Shown: positions 22,570 to 34,455 of the stretch, in pieces
Layout of the letters: each line of letters opens with the position of its first letter
Numbering within the stretch: position 1 is the stretch's first letter
Assembly: GCA_026214975.1 (NCBI GenBank)
Contig: CM047805.1
Location: 61,620,834 to 61,684,833, forward strand
Length of the DNA stretch: 64,000 nucleotides
From: Gentiana macrophylla
Taxonomy: Eukaryota > Streptophyta > Magnoliopsida > Gentianales > Gentianaceae
Reading direction: 5' to 3'
Notes under the pieces: model-generated
What the model was told of the DNA's origin: nothing
The model's database searches: none
What the model saw: the letters and a program-made list of their open reading frames with translations, nothing else
Program-made: the position numbers and the translations under genes

Positions 22570-24303
22570 TGTTGGTCCCTTGGAAAGGCTAACACAAGTT
22601 TAGAGGGGGGGTGAATAAACTTGTCACCAAAAACTTTCCCAAAACTGAAAAAGCCCCAGGAACTGAGTTTTTGCCAAACTCAAACTGATGCTCAGCTCAG
22701 TTTTGTTCCTGTCCTTTAACTTGTGCGGAGTTCAGCTAACTCAACTGAGTATAAGTCAATACTGACTTATATTTAGTCTTGTTAACTGGCAGCGGATAAA
22801 TTTTAGCCTTTAACAAGTAGTTAACTTAGTTTCAGAGTGAAAACCATATACATAAACTGCAATAAAGTAAATGATTGCGTAAAGTAAATAAACAAGAATT
22901 ATAGAGGTTCCATGTGGTGTAATCTTGTACGTCCTCTCTTCCCCTGTGATGTGGAGGAAAATTCCACTTGAACTTCTTTGAGATTGGCCCGGTTACAAAG
23001 AGTCCTAAACTGATAGTCCTTGACTAATCCCTAGCTTCACTATCTAAACACTTGTAGAACAGGTAGGATTACTGCTCTCCAACTATTTGAAACACTGGCC
23101 CATGGAGGGTAGAATTGCCTCTTCACCAGCTCATCACAAACACAGTCTTCCTGACTGCACTCAACTATCCTTCACACCTTCTTGGTGTTTCACAGTCTAA
23201 CCCTTTGATAAAATCAAAGTTGAGATTTGAATCAATAACTATGATTCAATTGTGATTAGAGCTTTCTTCAGAATAAATAAATTTAGTATGGCTCTGAATT
23301 TCTCCAAGTGATAGATTCTTGATTTTTCTTGAATGTACTTGGATACTTGAAGAAATTTTCTTGATCTTGCAATTTAGCACTTAGAAGGAATTTTTCCGAA
23401 AATGGCTTTCCCCCTTAATTAAATCTTTTCTTGGCTAGATAGATTCTTATTTTTAATTCTTCCTGCTCTCTTTACTGATGTTGTAGATGTAGTCTATTTA
23501 TAGGGGTTTGTTTCTCCTGCTTGAATGTTGTAACGGCTATATTTTGTGACCGTTCTGATTTGTCAGTAGTTCATCCAATAAAATCACTTCCTTTATAACG
23601 TTCGACTGTACTTGTCAGTTCATCGCATGACTGTCCTATAAAACTGAGTATCCTTATCAGTTTTATACTGAGTTTAATACTTGTCAGTTTCTTGACTGAC
23701 TTGGAGCGTTAACTGAGATTTTACTCTTCTTCAAATATCAGTACTCCAGTTTCATCTGATTATAATTGACTTAATCAGAGTACACCATAACAAATTATCT
23801 TCTAAGAATTCATTGTCCTTATGATTCTTAGGTCTTCATACAAGATCTATAAAGTCAGTTCAGGTCATCACAATCTTGCACGAATTCTAACTTCTGATCT
23901 CGACTTGTAATTTTAAATCGCGAGTTTGAACCCTCGGTTCTTGATCTTCAATAATCGAGTCTCAGACCTCGGTTCTTCACCTTCATAGATAAGCCAACTG
24001 CGTCTGTGTCCTCAATGAACTTACCTTCTTCAGTTTCTTTATAAACTCAGTTTCCTAGTTATCTCAGTTTTCTAGTTTTCTCGCTTTCTAGTTTTCTCGC
24101 TTCAAAACCTAGAACTATTACAAAGGTTAGTCTGATTTAACCTATACAAATATCGAGACTCTATTAAATCCTATACATTGATATCTAGACATCTTTTGCC
24201 TTGCAATCGAATAAATGAAGTTATGACACTTCATCAATGGGGTTTAGAATAATAACTGATTAAACGATGAATCATCATCAAAACATAAATTTTATTTCCA
24301 ACA
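22570..24303 (-). repeat. SIRE-NA 5' LTR
   Basis: 1734 bp, uninterrupted. It aligns with the two halves of the 3' LTR (13753-14462 and 16207-17223) and shows the empty site of the solo LTR near 23267-23280. Minus-strand TATA box at 23495-23502. Its outer part (23880-24220) differs from the partner LTR in short clustered changes. Confidence 0.93.
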
Positions 24304-25641
24304 ATATAGTTAGTCCGGGCCCAAATCCCCTGCCTCATCCGAAGATGAACCCACAATTTAACCGCAAAGGAATCCATAACTTCAAAAATATTTCGCACCC
24401 CTAAACCCCTTTCCTCCATAGGCTTATAAACACTTTCCCACGACGTCCAATGAATATGGCCACCGTTTCATCCGCCATCCCAAAGAAATTTATTAAAAAG
24501 ACGATGTAAACGATGAATAACCTCTTTAGGAGGGACCAAAACTTGAAAAATCGGAATAGAAGTTAACACATGCCACAGCAATATAAGTTTACCTCCAAAC
24601 GACAGCAACCGACTTCCCCAATGAAAAAGCCGATGATGAACCTTGTCAAGAATGTCTTGATAGTAGCTGATTCTATTCCGTCCCCGAAAAAGAGGAGCAC
24701 CAAGATAGCAAATAGGCATATTCTCCCTCATAAAACCGAAAGAATTCCGGATCCAACGAAGTTGAGTGGCATTCAACTTATGACCAATGAACGTGCTCTT
24801 ACTCGCATTAATATGTTGTCCCGAAACAATTTCATAGTGCTGAAAAACCTCCTTAAGACGCTTTAGACCTTTCTTGTTGCACCAAGTAAAAAGAATTGTA
24901 TCATCAGCAAAAGCCAAATAATGTATCCCCCGTACTTTCGAATGATAATGCATACCCGGGTTGGTGTTCATGAAATCATTAATAAGTCTCCCAAAATACT
25001 CTTCGACAAGAACAAAAAGAGCAGGAGATAGAGGGTCACCTTGTTTGACACCACGAGTCGCATGAAAGGAGGATGAAGGAATGCCATTCAGAAGGACATA
25101 GAACCAATTATCCGCCAAAGTCCGGAAGATGAGATCCACACAAAGCTCTTGAAAGCCAAACATCCTTAAAATCTGCATAATTAAACCCCATTCCATTCGA
25201 TCATAAGCTTTCTCCATGTCAAGCTTAAGCATAATGTTAGGGCTGCGGATCCTCTTATTCACATCTTTACACAGTTCTTGAGCTAAAAGAATATTATCCG
25301 TAATGGAACGACCTGGCACAAAGCCTGACTGTTGATCCGCCACAAGCATAGGGAGATACGCATTCAACCGTTGAGTGATTATCTTAGTGATGATCTTGGA
25401 GAAGATAGTGCATAAGCTAATAGGACGGAAATCTTTCTAACAATCAGCCCCTACCATCTTAGGAAGAAGAATAATCGAGGACGTGGAAAAATAACGTGGT
25501 AGGTGGCCACCGAGGAAAAATTCAGCAACCGCATTAGTCATGTCATGCTTAATGATGTCCCAACACGATGGGAAAAAATGAGAGGTGAAGCCATCAGGAC
25601 CCACAGCACTATCCGGATCAATGGAAAGAATAATATTGTGA
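24304..25641 (-). pseudogene. LINE piece 2: reverse transcriptase
   Basis: Minus-strand L1-type RT in one frame, broken by a TAG (near 25439, after MVGADC) and a TGA (near 24465, after LWDGG). It opens with DPDSAVGPDGFTSHFF, then SGFVPGRSITDNILLAQE, LKLDMEKAYDRMEW, GVKQGDPLSPALFVL and the catalytic LAFADDTILF at about 24900, then thumb and linker. The enzyme would carry out target-primed reverse transcription. The catalytic FADD is intact. The piece is bounded by Athila-1 on its 5' side, with ATPTSEEI in piece 1 joining HNIILSI here, and by SIRE-NA on its 3' side. Confidence 0.95.
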
Positions 25642-25646
25642 ATTTC

Positions 25647-27213
25647 TGATGCACGGTCCAAGTAATAAAAATACTCGATACCTAAATAACACACTAGCAA
25701 GAGAACTAGGTTCAATCATAGTATAGTTAGATAGAGTCGATGTCGATCCCACAGAGACTCGGCTTAAACGAAATATAACTTAACAGACCAAAAGTAAATT
25801 AAAAGCGGTCTACGACCAACAAATGACGTAGAATTAAAATTGACACAATAGAAACACAAAACCAACAAAAGACACAACGACACTTAAACACTTATTTTAT
25901 AGGTTTTATAAATGATTAACAAACGGTATTGATAACGCTAGTAGTAATTACTCCCCCATGCTATGTAGATTGACGACGAGACAAAACAAGACATTTAAGA
26001 TTAATTATTCTGACTATGGGAGTCATCCCCTAAAATAGATCTAGCTCCGGTTAGGCCATCTAGATCATAGTGTCTCCATTACATGACTTCACATTTTTAG
26101 TCTCCATCTCATATACCTTCTGACACAATTACGAAACTAGGGATGCCGGTATAAACCGTAACCTCATCTAAGCAACATTCCTATGATTAGGCGTACTTCT
26201 TAGACACCGATTCAATCTCTGTCCTAAGTAACAATCACTTTTTAGGTCTCATGTTAAATTACGATGACAAATAATTAAGTTGATCAAGTTTAATTACTCG
26301 TTTAAATTACAAAGTAGAGAACCTGACGTAGTCGAAGCCGTTCACCGACAAATCAAGAACATCACAGATCTTGCAACCAGCAAGCTCAGATCTGAACCAG
26401 ATTTGCTCGTGAAACGTCTTTTACGTCTTAGATCTACATAAACATGGGTTCGTAAATTAACTACATAACGAAATCAATACACAAAAAGACTACTACATAA
26501 CGAAATAAATTAGATCTACGAATAAAGATTGCATAATAGAGTAGACATTACCCTCGAAGACGTGCATGATTCCCACTCCTAGTTACGATCTCTAACCGGA
26601 GACTCTAACGACTCCGTAATGAACGAACATAAATAAAAAACAAAGAACTATATAAAAGTATTGGAATAATGTATTTATAAAGTGTACAAGGCATGTATGG
26701 TGTATGCCTCTATTTATAGGGGTTCAAGCTAATTAAAAGATATACTTCAAAATGTCAAACAAATAAGAGATTACTCCCGGCTGATCTCAAAATAATAAGG
26801 TGCGCCCCCCTTTATGCGTCCCCCAAAAAGTTGGCGCCATCATGGATTGGTTTGCCGGCTTTTGTCATTCTTATCCGATCTTTATCTTCAATGCATCCGA
26901 ATTTTCTTGGATTTATCTTGTAATTTAATTCTTCCACTTGTATTTATCCTCCAAAAATTATCCCAATCTACAAAATAAATATTTATCCCAAAATAAATCA
27001 TATTTAAAATAACGGATAAATACCAAATTATATAATAAAAACAGATAAATACCAAATTGTATCTTATGAATGGATAAATACCAAATTTATCTTATTAATC
27101 ACATAATATTAAATAATAAATATAAACAGGTGATTTATCAAAAAATAGATATTATTAATCCCGATTCAAGGGCAAAGTTGATGACTTTTACGGGTATAAT
27201 TTGACCGTCATCA
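25647..27213 (-). repeat. Athila-1 3' LTR
   Basis: 1567 bp, tgatgcac...gtcatca. Minus-strand TATA (tataaata, 26711-26718). Three ggataaatacc units at 27014-27096, against two in the partner LTR, which explains most of the 30-bp length difference. Confidence 0.94.
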
Positions 27214-27228
27214 ACTACCCCCCACTTA
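27214..27228 (-). promoter_or_regulatory. Athila-1 polypurine tract
   Basis: Minus strand taagtggggggtagt, identical to the Ath-NA1 tract at 658-672. Confidence 0.88.
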
Positions 27229-28644
27229 GACTTTGATCGTCCCAAACAAAGTATCAATAAGTCACTCCCCAAGACAACAATTTCCAAGGTCAAATCATAC
27301 TTATACAAGAAACTTGAGTCAACTCATACCACTTATGCTCATAAGGTATCCATTATTCACCACTCGCTATGAATCGAAGTGATGTGTGCATGTGCATTTA
27401 GTTTTATATATTCGTGGCAAGATTAAAGTTTATGCTAACTTCGAAGTCTTAACCTACCAACATTAGCATTCCTACTCCTTAAGCCTCGCAATGGGTAAAG
27501 GCATGGTGCAATAAGAAAGAGCGTCATCTATAAGGTTTTTGGACTTGGAGACCGAGAAAATACTCAAGCCTCTAAAAAATTTGAATTTTTTCGCATTTCC
27601 GTAGTTTCGAGCTTTAACACCTCTCAAGAAAGAAACTTGCTTTATAAGTAAAGTATGCATTGCAAGAATCCTCCTCTCATAGTTTAGTGGAAGCATTGAA
27701 TATTACCAGAAGTGCGAAGCTACTTTGGTAATGTTACTACAAGCCCAGTGTCTAACATTTCGTCAAAACATAGATAATTCTCAAGCTTATTACTCCGCTT
27801 TGATGGCTAGAAGATAAGAATACATCAGCAGATAAATATCGACTCTAGGTCTGCATAACCAATGATCTACGCAATGTACACATAATTCTTCTTAGTTATT
27901 ATAATTTGTGCGGAATTCGTCGATTCAAATTGAGTAAGCAAATAATAAATAACTACTTGCACTAGTTGGCATGAATATCCTTAAATTTACATTCACATAA
28001 GTATAAAATGATCATGTACTCATGCAACTTGGTTCATTTCATATTAATTTGGCATTTGTTCAAAAAAATTTCCATTTTTACACCGTTTCATTTAGTTTTC
28101 AATTATAACACATCATGGCTTTTCAATTATAACACATCATGGCTAAGTCTCCTACACCCCACTTAAACTTGGCATTGTCCCCAATGACAAAGAAAAAGGA
28201 GAATTTAATAAAAAGACTTAGCTCTGGAAACGGTTCTCAAGTATATGCAGAATTCAAGAGTGATCCAAGCACGTCGTGGAGAAGCAAACGAAAACCTGTT
28301 TAAGCAAACCAAACAGAAGCTCCACGAAACCGTTAATAACATGTCAATGGTAGTTATAAAATAATGTGGCAGTAATTAGATATAGAATATCCAAAAACAA
28401 TTTAAGCCACTTTATTTCATACAACCAATGACAAGGAAAACCAAAGAGTAAAAACTACAAAACTCACATGTCGCTATCAAGGAAAAAACCTCGTTTATTC
28501 TGAACATAGAATCGGAACATGGCGAGATGAAAAAAACCTTAACAGTCTCATGCTACTTTATTCAAACAAAACAAAAACAAAAGATAGGTTTTAAGAAATA
28601 GTTCTGTGTTTATAGTCGTCAGCTCGACTAAACTCAACGATTGT
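27229..28644 (-). other. Athila-1 3' untranslated region, no env-like gene
   Basis: About 1.4 kb between the pol stop and the PPT. Many Athila elements have an env-like ORF here; I find none. Most of it (27229-28371) is shared with Ath-NA1 and Ath-NA2. Position 28367-28371 (tggca) is the empty equivalent of the Copia-1 target site. Confidence 0.75.
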
Positions 28645-29210
28645 TTAAGTATAGGTGGGATCTTCAAGAGTGAAGACTTCCTCCTCCTTACCTTGACCAA
28701 GACCAACATAATGTTTCACGCGGTGTCCATTAACCACAAAAGTGGATTGATCTTTCAGGTTCAATAATTCAACAGCTCCAGAAGGGAAAACCTTACTCAC
28801 TCTATAAGGGCCATACCATCGTGATTTTAACTTGCCCAGGAAGAGTCTCAAGCGCGAATTGTAAAGAAGAACCAGATCGCCTTCCTTAAAGGTGCGGTCC
28901 AATATCTTCTTATCATAAATTTCTTTGTGCGCTCCTTAAATATTTTAACATTCTCATAAGCTTCCAGACGAAACTCCTCTAGGCGAGTCAACTCTAACAA
29001 TCTTCTTTCTCCAGCTAAACAATCATCAAAATTCAGCATACGCGTAGCCCACATGGCACGGTGTTCTAGTTCAACCAGTAGATGACATGCTTTACCAAAA
29101 ACAATCTTAAAAGGGGACATAACAATAGTCGTCTTATAAGCAGTCCTATAAGCCCATAAAGCATCATCTAATCTGAACGACCAATCCTTTCTAGTCGTAT
29201 TCACAGTTTT
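28645..29210 (-). pseudogene. Athila-1 integrase C-terminal region
   Basis: Two overlapping frames. 29204-28848 carries [18 protein letters not shown], the end of the integrase core. 28902-28645 carries the GPY/F-type module (RWYGPYRVSKVFPSGAVEL). A frameshift around 28900 separates them, and a break near 29207 separates this part from the catalytic core. There is no chromodomain after the GPY module, as expected for Athila. Confidence 0.85.
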
Positions 29211-30255
29211 CTACAAAATGCGCTTTATTTCTCGATTTGTAACCTCAACTTGTCCACTTGTTTGAGGGTGATAAGCAGTAGCTAACTTGTGTCTAACCCC
29301 GTACTTAATCATCAACTTTTCAAACGGCCTATTGCAAAAATGGCTTCCATTATCACTAATAATGGCACGTGGGGTTCCAAACCGCGTAAAAATATTCTTC
29401 TTTAAGAACTTCAGTACAACCTTCGCATCGTTAGTAGGCGAAGCAATGGCCTCAACCCATTTGGACACGTAGTCGACCGCCACTAAAATATAGCGGTTGG
29501 ACAAAGACGATGTAAAGGGTCCCACAAAATCAATACCCCAAACATCAAAGAGTTCCACCTCTAGGATATTCTTCAGTGGCATTACATTCCTTCTCGAGAT
29601 ATTTCCTGTCATTTGGCAAGAATGACAAGATTTAGCATATTGATGCGCATCTTTGAACAAGGTCGGCTAGTAAAAACCATATTGGAGAACTTTCGCAGCA
29701 GTCTTGTCTCCTCCATAATGTCCTCCGGCCTCATAAGCATGGCAATGTCTAAGGATATCATACATTTCCTCTTCCGGCACACATCTCCTAAAGACATTGT
29801 CGGATCCTAGCTTAAAAAGATAGGGCTCTTCCCAATAATAGTGCCTAAGATCCTTAAAGAATTTCTTTCTTTCTTGGGGGTTGAGATTTGGTGGCAAGTA
29901 TTTTGCGGATAGATAATTCACAAAGTCTTTAAACCATGGTTGTTTCTTCTCCTTCACAACCTCAATACGCGAATATACTGCAGCGCAATCATCATTTCCA
30001 TGTATGGCCGTGATGTAGAATAGTTGTTCATCAGGAAATGTTTCTCCAATCTCGGTCATTGGCTCATTATCCTCTATTTGTAAACGGGAAAGATGATCTG
30101 CAACCAGATTCTCAGATCCTTTCTTATCACGGATTTCTACATCAAACTCTTCCAATAGTAGATTCCATCTCAACAACCTTGGTTTGGAATCTTGTTTGGC
30201 TAATAGATACTTCAAAGCTGCATGGTCACCCAAATAAAGGTGACTTTATATCCTA
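29211..30255 (-). pseudogene. Athila-1 RNase H end, H2C2 zinc site and integrase core
   Basis: 30233-29667 contains the connection after RNase H ([25 protein letters not shown]) and the zinc-site histidines ([13 protein letters not shown]). After one in-frame stop (near 29667) comes 29660-29211 with the cysteines (KSCHSCQ) and the integrase core: GIDFVGPF (first Asp), ISDNGSHF (second Asp) and [17 protein letters not shown] (Glu). All three catalytic residues are present, so the core would be functional apart from the stop. Confidence 0.92.
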
Positions 30256-31277
30256 CTAGAAAAGATCTAAACTTGTCAAATGCAAAGATGACAAATAGAA
30301 GTTCTTTCGGTAGAGTTGCATAGTTCCTTTGAGCAAAGCATTTAAAGTTCGACTAGCATAGTAGATGGGCCTAAAGATCTTGTCTTTTCTTTGTCCGAAG
30401 GCAGCACCTACAGCTGTATTGCTTGCATCACACATCAACTCAAAAGGTAGATTCCAATCAGGCGCAATCAGAACGGGTGCAGTAATAATCATGCTTTTTA
30501 ACTTATTGAAAGCTTTCATGCACTCATTAGTAAACACAAATGGAACATCCTTGGCCAATAATTCCGTAAGAGGTCTAGAGATTAAGGAAAAGTCCTTCAC
30601 AAACTGACGATAGAATCCTGCATGGCCCAGAAAACCTCGCAAAGTCTTAAGATTTGTTGGTGGAGGCAGTTTTTCAATCACCTCACCTTTTGCTCTATCC
30701 ACCTCTATACCGTTCTTAGAAATACGGTGGCCAAGTACTATACCTTCAGTAGCCATAAGATGACATTTCTCCCAGTTGAGCACCAGATTCGTCTCCTCGC
30801 TCTCTTCAATACTCTCGCTAGATGCGTGAGACATGAATCGAAATCATCTCCAAATACAGAGAAATCATCCATAAAGATCTCTAGGAAATCTTCAACCATA
30901 TCAGCAAACAGATAAATCATGCATCTTTGAAACGTTGCTGGTGTGTTGCACAAACCAAAGGGCATTCTATTATAAGCAAATGTTCCATATGGACATGTAA
31001 AAGTGGTCTTTTCATGATCCTCGGGTGAGATATAAATTTGATAATATCCAGAGTAACCGTCAAGGAAACAATAAAACGCATGTCTGCTCAGTCTCTCGAG
31101 CATTTGATCAATGAAGGGAAGAGGGACGTGATCTTTACGAGTGGCGTCATTTAGCTTCCTAAAGTCAATGCACACTATATGACCAGTAATGAGTCTAACA
31201 GGAATCAACTCATTTAACTCATTGGCTTGTACAATCAAACCCCCCTTCTTCGAAACTACGTGGATCGGGCTAACCCA
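30256..31277 (-). pseudogene. Athila-1 reverse transcriptase and RNase H
   Basis: 31238-30738 is the RT palm (CIDFRKLNDATRKDHVPLPF, FLDGYSGYYQI, RMPFGLCNTPATFQRCM, catalytic FMDDFSVFG). A frameshift near 30830 moves to 30834-30256 with thumb (GFYRQFVKDFSLI) and RNase H start (FELMCDASNTAVGAAFGQ). A stop codon (TAA) at about 31276 separates it from the preceding frame, which ends ILPISDS and continues WVSPIHVV after the stop. A further frameshift lies near 30250. Confidence 0.93.
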
Positions 31278-32975
31278 TTAACTATCAGAGATAGGTAAGA
31301 TGATCCCCATTTCTAACATCTTAATAATTTCATCCCTAACCACGTCCTTCAATTGTGGAGTCAACCTTCTTTGGGGTTGTACAACCGCTTTCTTTGCAGG
31401 ATCGACGGAGATTTTATGCATACACACACTAGGGCTAATGCCTTTAATGTCCGCTATTGCCCATCCAAATGCTCCGCGATACTCTCTCAACACTCTCATC
31501 AGCTTTTCTTCTTGTATTTTAGTCAAGGCAGAAGAAATAATAAGCGGCAAGGTCCCGTCTTGAAGGAATACATACATCAAATGTGCAGGCAGAGGCTTCA
31601 GTGTCAGATTAGTAGGAGGTTCTTCTAACGATGTTTTTAACTTTTGTCCGGTTAGCTTAAGTTCAAAGAACTTATGCCACGTTGGTCTGTGGTAGAATTT
31701 TTCAACCTCGGTAGACTTCATCTCCTCGACTAGTCTAGGGGTTCCTCTACTACATCCAGGCCATATCACGTTTTCTTCCTCGCTACGTTCATATGGCACT
31801 TCATCCTCTAACTCTAGGGTAGCCTCGAGGAAATCCTTAATATCCTCATATTGTTGGAAGTCATTGACAAGCTTGTCAACAGAGTCCAACATGAAACATG
31901 CATCCTCTTCATCATCAGGTGTCTTCGTAGTGTCAAGCACGTTGAATGCTATTTCATCCCCATTAACTCTTAACACTAAATCTCCTTTGTAAACATCGAT
32001 AAGCGTCCTACTAGTGGCCATAAAAGGTCTTCCCAAGATTAGGGGCACTTTGTAGTTAGCTTCCATATCTAGCACAACGAAGTCGACAGGAAACACAAAC
32101 TTCTCAACTCTTACTAGCACATCTTCAACTACTCCACAAGGTTCCTTAACCGAACGATCAGCTAATTGTAAAGTAATTGAAGTCTTTTTAAGGTCCTTCA
32201 TACCTAGCTTTTGAAAAATGTATAGAGGCATCAGATTTACGCTCGCTCCTAGATCACACAAGGCTTTGTTCAAACATACGTTACCTATGGTGCAGGGAAT
32301 GAGAAAGCTTCCCGGATCCTTGCACTTAGCGGGTAACTTATGTTGAAGAATGGCTGAGCACTCCTCATTTAGGCAAATGGTCTCTAAACCTCGGAGTTTC
32401 CTCTTAGTAGAGACAGCTTCTTTCAAGAACTTTGTGTACTCAGGCATCTCAGCAAGTGCTTCAACTAAAGGTATATTGATGTGTAACTTTCTAAAGATAT
32501 CAATGAAGTTCTTATACCTCTTGTCATCAACCTTAGGCTTAGGTTTGCGTGGAGGATAAGGTAAGGTTGAAGGATCGACATCAGTGAAAATAGGATACTT
32601 GTTATTGTAAAGCTCAACTCTAGGGCCAGCAGGTTCTTTATAGGTTTCTTGCTCAGGTAAGGTTTCAGAGGCATTTCTTTCCTTGCTTGGCTCACCATCC
32701 TTACTCTCCTCTACTTTCTCTTTTTCTTTCAAGGATGGTGGAGTTACTTCTTTCCCACTTCTAGTCATGATCGCGTTCAAATCCTTAGGATTTTTATCAG
32801 TATTGCTTGGCAATCCTCCAGGAGGTCTAGTTGAGACTTGCTCAGCTAACTGTCCTATTTGGTGAGTGAGATTCTGGACTATGGCTTCTTGGTTGATTAC
32901 CTTAGCATCGGTCTTCTGACAATATTGGCTAAAGTTAGTGGCTAAATCAGCCATCGATTTTGAAAGTTGTCCCAT
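31278..32975 (-). pseudogene. Athila-1 gag tail, protease and RT start (565 aa)
   Basis: An open frame with a proline/lysine-rich gag-pol linker (NAIMTRSGKEV, YPPRKPKPK), then the retropepsin-like protease: CDLGASVNLMP carries the active-site Asp at roughly residue 240, and VPLILGRPF the flap-distal motif. It ends in the RT N-terminus (PQRRLTPQLKDVVRDEIIKMLEMG). It would cleave the Gag-Pol precursor. The start Met is only the first in frame; the native protein begins upstream in gag. Confidence 0.92.
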
Positions 32976-33461
32976 ATTGTCAGTGACGACATTACTCAGT
33001 TTTTCTATTACAGCTTCCCAACCAAAAGTTTTAGTTTGCTGGGGTACATAAGTAGTGGGCGGTTTAGGCCCTTCTCCTGCATTAGGGTCACTATATCAGA
33101 ATCCAGGATGGCTATGGTTAGGTTTATATCCTCCCTATTGATTTCCTTGTTTCCCAATATAGTTGGCTTCTTCAGTACCAGCATTCTCATTTTGAGGAAT
33201 TACTTCGATTCCAGTCCCTTTCTCTACTCTTGCCATCCTTTCGTGCATTCCATCTACCTTATTGTTGATAACATACAGTTGTTCTAGGATTTTGGTAGAT
33301 GCACTATCCTCAAATATGTCGGCGGCCATCTTCACAGCAGCTATGTCATTGCCTCCCATTGACTATTCATCATTGTTTGCTCCATCTTTCCTTATGCCTC
33401 CTCAGAGATAAAAGAACAAACGCCTATTGCTAGAGGTGTCTACTCTAATTTTCTCAGTCTC
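32976..33461 (-). pseudogene. Athila-1 gag C-terminal part, frameshifted
   Basis: 33359-33135 (GGNDIAAVKMAADIFEDSAST...) and 33190-33008 give overlapping frames of the region that joins capsid to the linker. No CCHC knuckle is recognisable. Athila gags often lack a clear knuckle, so this may be native. Confidence 0.6.
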
Positions 33462-34262
33462 TCAATCCATGGTAAAAGTTTGCATTAAAAGCCAAAGAGA
33501 GATATCATGATGAGGACACTTTCTCATAGCTTCCTTAAAACGCTCACAAGCTTGATCAAAACTCTCCCCAGGTTGTTGCTTAAATCCTAAGATATCCTGG
33601 CATAACGTAAAGGTTTTTCCAAAAGGAAAATGCTTATTCATGAATTTTTGCAACAATTGTTCCCAAGTAGTGATAGATCCAGCCTCTAAAGAGAGAAGCC
33701 ATTGCTTAGCTTTATCTTTCAAAGTGAAAGGGAAAAGCTTAAGACGAATGTTACCCTCCGGGATTAATTCTGCCTTCACAGTGCTAACGATTTCCAAGAA
33801 ATTTGTCACGTGAACACCAGGATCCTCGTTTTGGATTCCATGAAAAGTGGAATAGTTGGTCACCATTTGGATTACATTAGGCCTAGGGTGATAGACTTCC
33901 GCAGCATTTTGTGGTGCTACGATAACGGGAATGAATTGCTCAATAGTAGGTGTTGCATAACTTTGTAAAGTGCGCCTCGCGGCTTGGTTTCCATTATTAG
34001 CATTATTAACATTATTGGCATTATTAATAACTTGTACATGATTAGGTACCTGGTTTGGATTGTTCAGAATGCCTTCCATTTCTGCCTCAGATTCAGAATG
34101 CGCAGAATGATCGGTTGTATGTCCTTCTTCCAATTCGTGTTTGCTTTCCTCAAGATTTGGATCCTCTTCTCCTTGCTTAGCCAGTTCTCTAGCTAACTTT
34201 CTATTTCGCCTTGCAAATTTCTCTATTTCAGGATTATTGGCTCAAGCGGTTCCTTCGATTTT
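33462..34262 (-). pseudogene. Athila-1 gag (retrotransposon gag domain)
   Basis: Open from about 34220. A basic/acidic N-terminus (ARRNRKLARELAKQGEEDPN) and an Asn-rich run (NNANNVNNANNGN) precede the gag core: FHGIQNEDPGVHVTNFLEI, LFPFTLKDKAKQWLLSLEAGSITTWEQL, FKQQPGESFDQACERFKEAMRKCPHH. An in-frame TGA near 34240 interrupts the most upstream coding text, so the native start is uncertain. Gag would form the particle. Confidence 0.88.
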
Positions 34263-34430
34263 CGAGTAGCGTACTACAAAATGACAAAAAAACAATAAAA
34301 CAATTAAATACTTAAAAGGCTAGGCCTTTGACTAGACTAAATAATAAAAACGAAACTAAAACAGACACTATTCACAATATTTACGAATTTATTTTTAATA
34401 AAATAAGTTATACTTAATTTAATGACACGA

Positions 34431-34449
34431 GTCCCTGTCAACGGCGCCA
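34431..34449 (-). promoter_or_regulatory. Athila-1 primer-binding site (variant)
   Basis: Plus strand gtccctgtcaacggcgcca. The last 11 bases equal the tRNA-Asp 3' end, but the upstream bases differ from the 17-base match in Ath-NA1. It lies 6 bases from the LTR. The leader between here and gag is unusually short (about 170 bases). Confidence 0.75.
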
Positions 34450-34455
34450 AAAACT

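Larger units (their letters stand above)
13753..24303 (-). mobile_element. SIRE-NA: SIRE/Maximus-type copia lacking pol
   Basis: Read on the minus strand: 5' LTR (22570-24303), met-type PBS (22556-22568), gag remnant, an abrupt join where protease-integrase-RT-RNase H should be, ORF3 (17398-20749), PPT (17224-17237) and 3' LTR (13753-17223, itself interrupted). Flanks carry tatag (13748-13752 and 24305-24309, with one extra A at the right edge), and the LINE frame is continuous once the element is removed. It keeps cis signals and ORF3 but no enzyme, so it would need a partner element to move. Confidence 0.9.
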
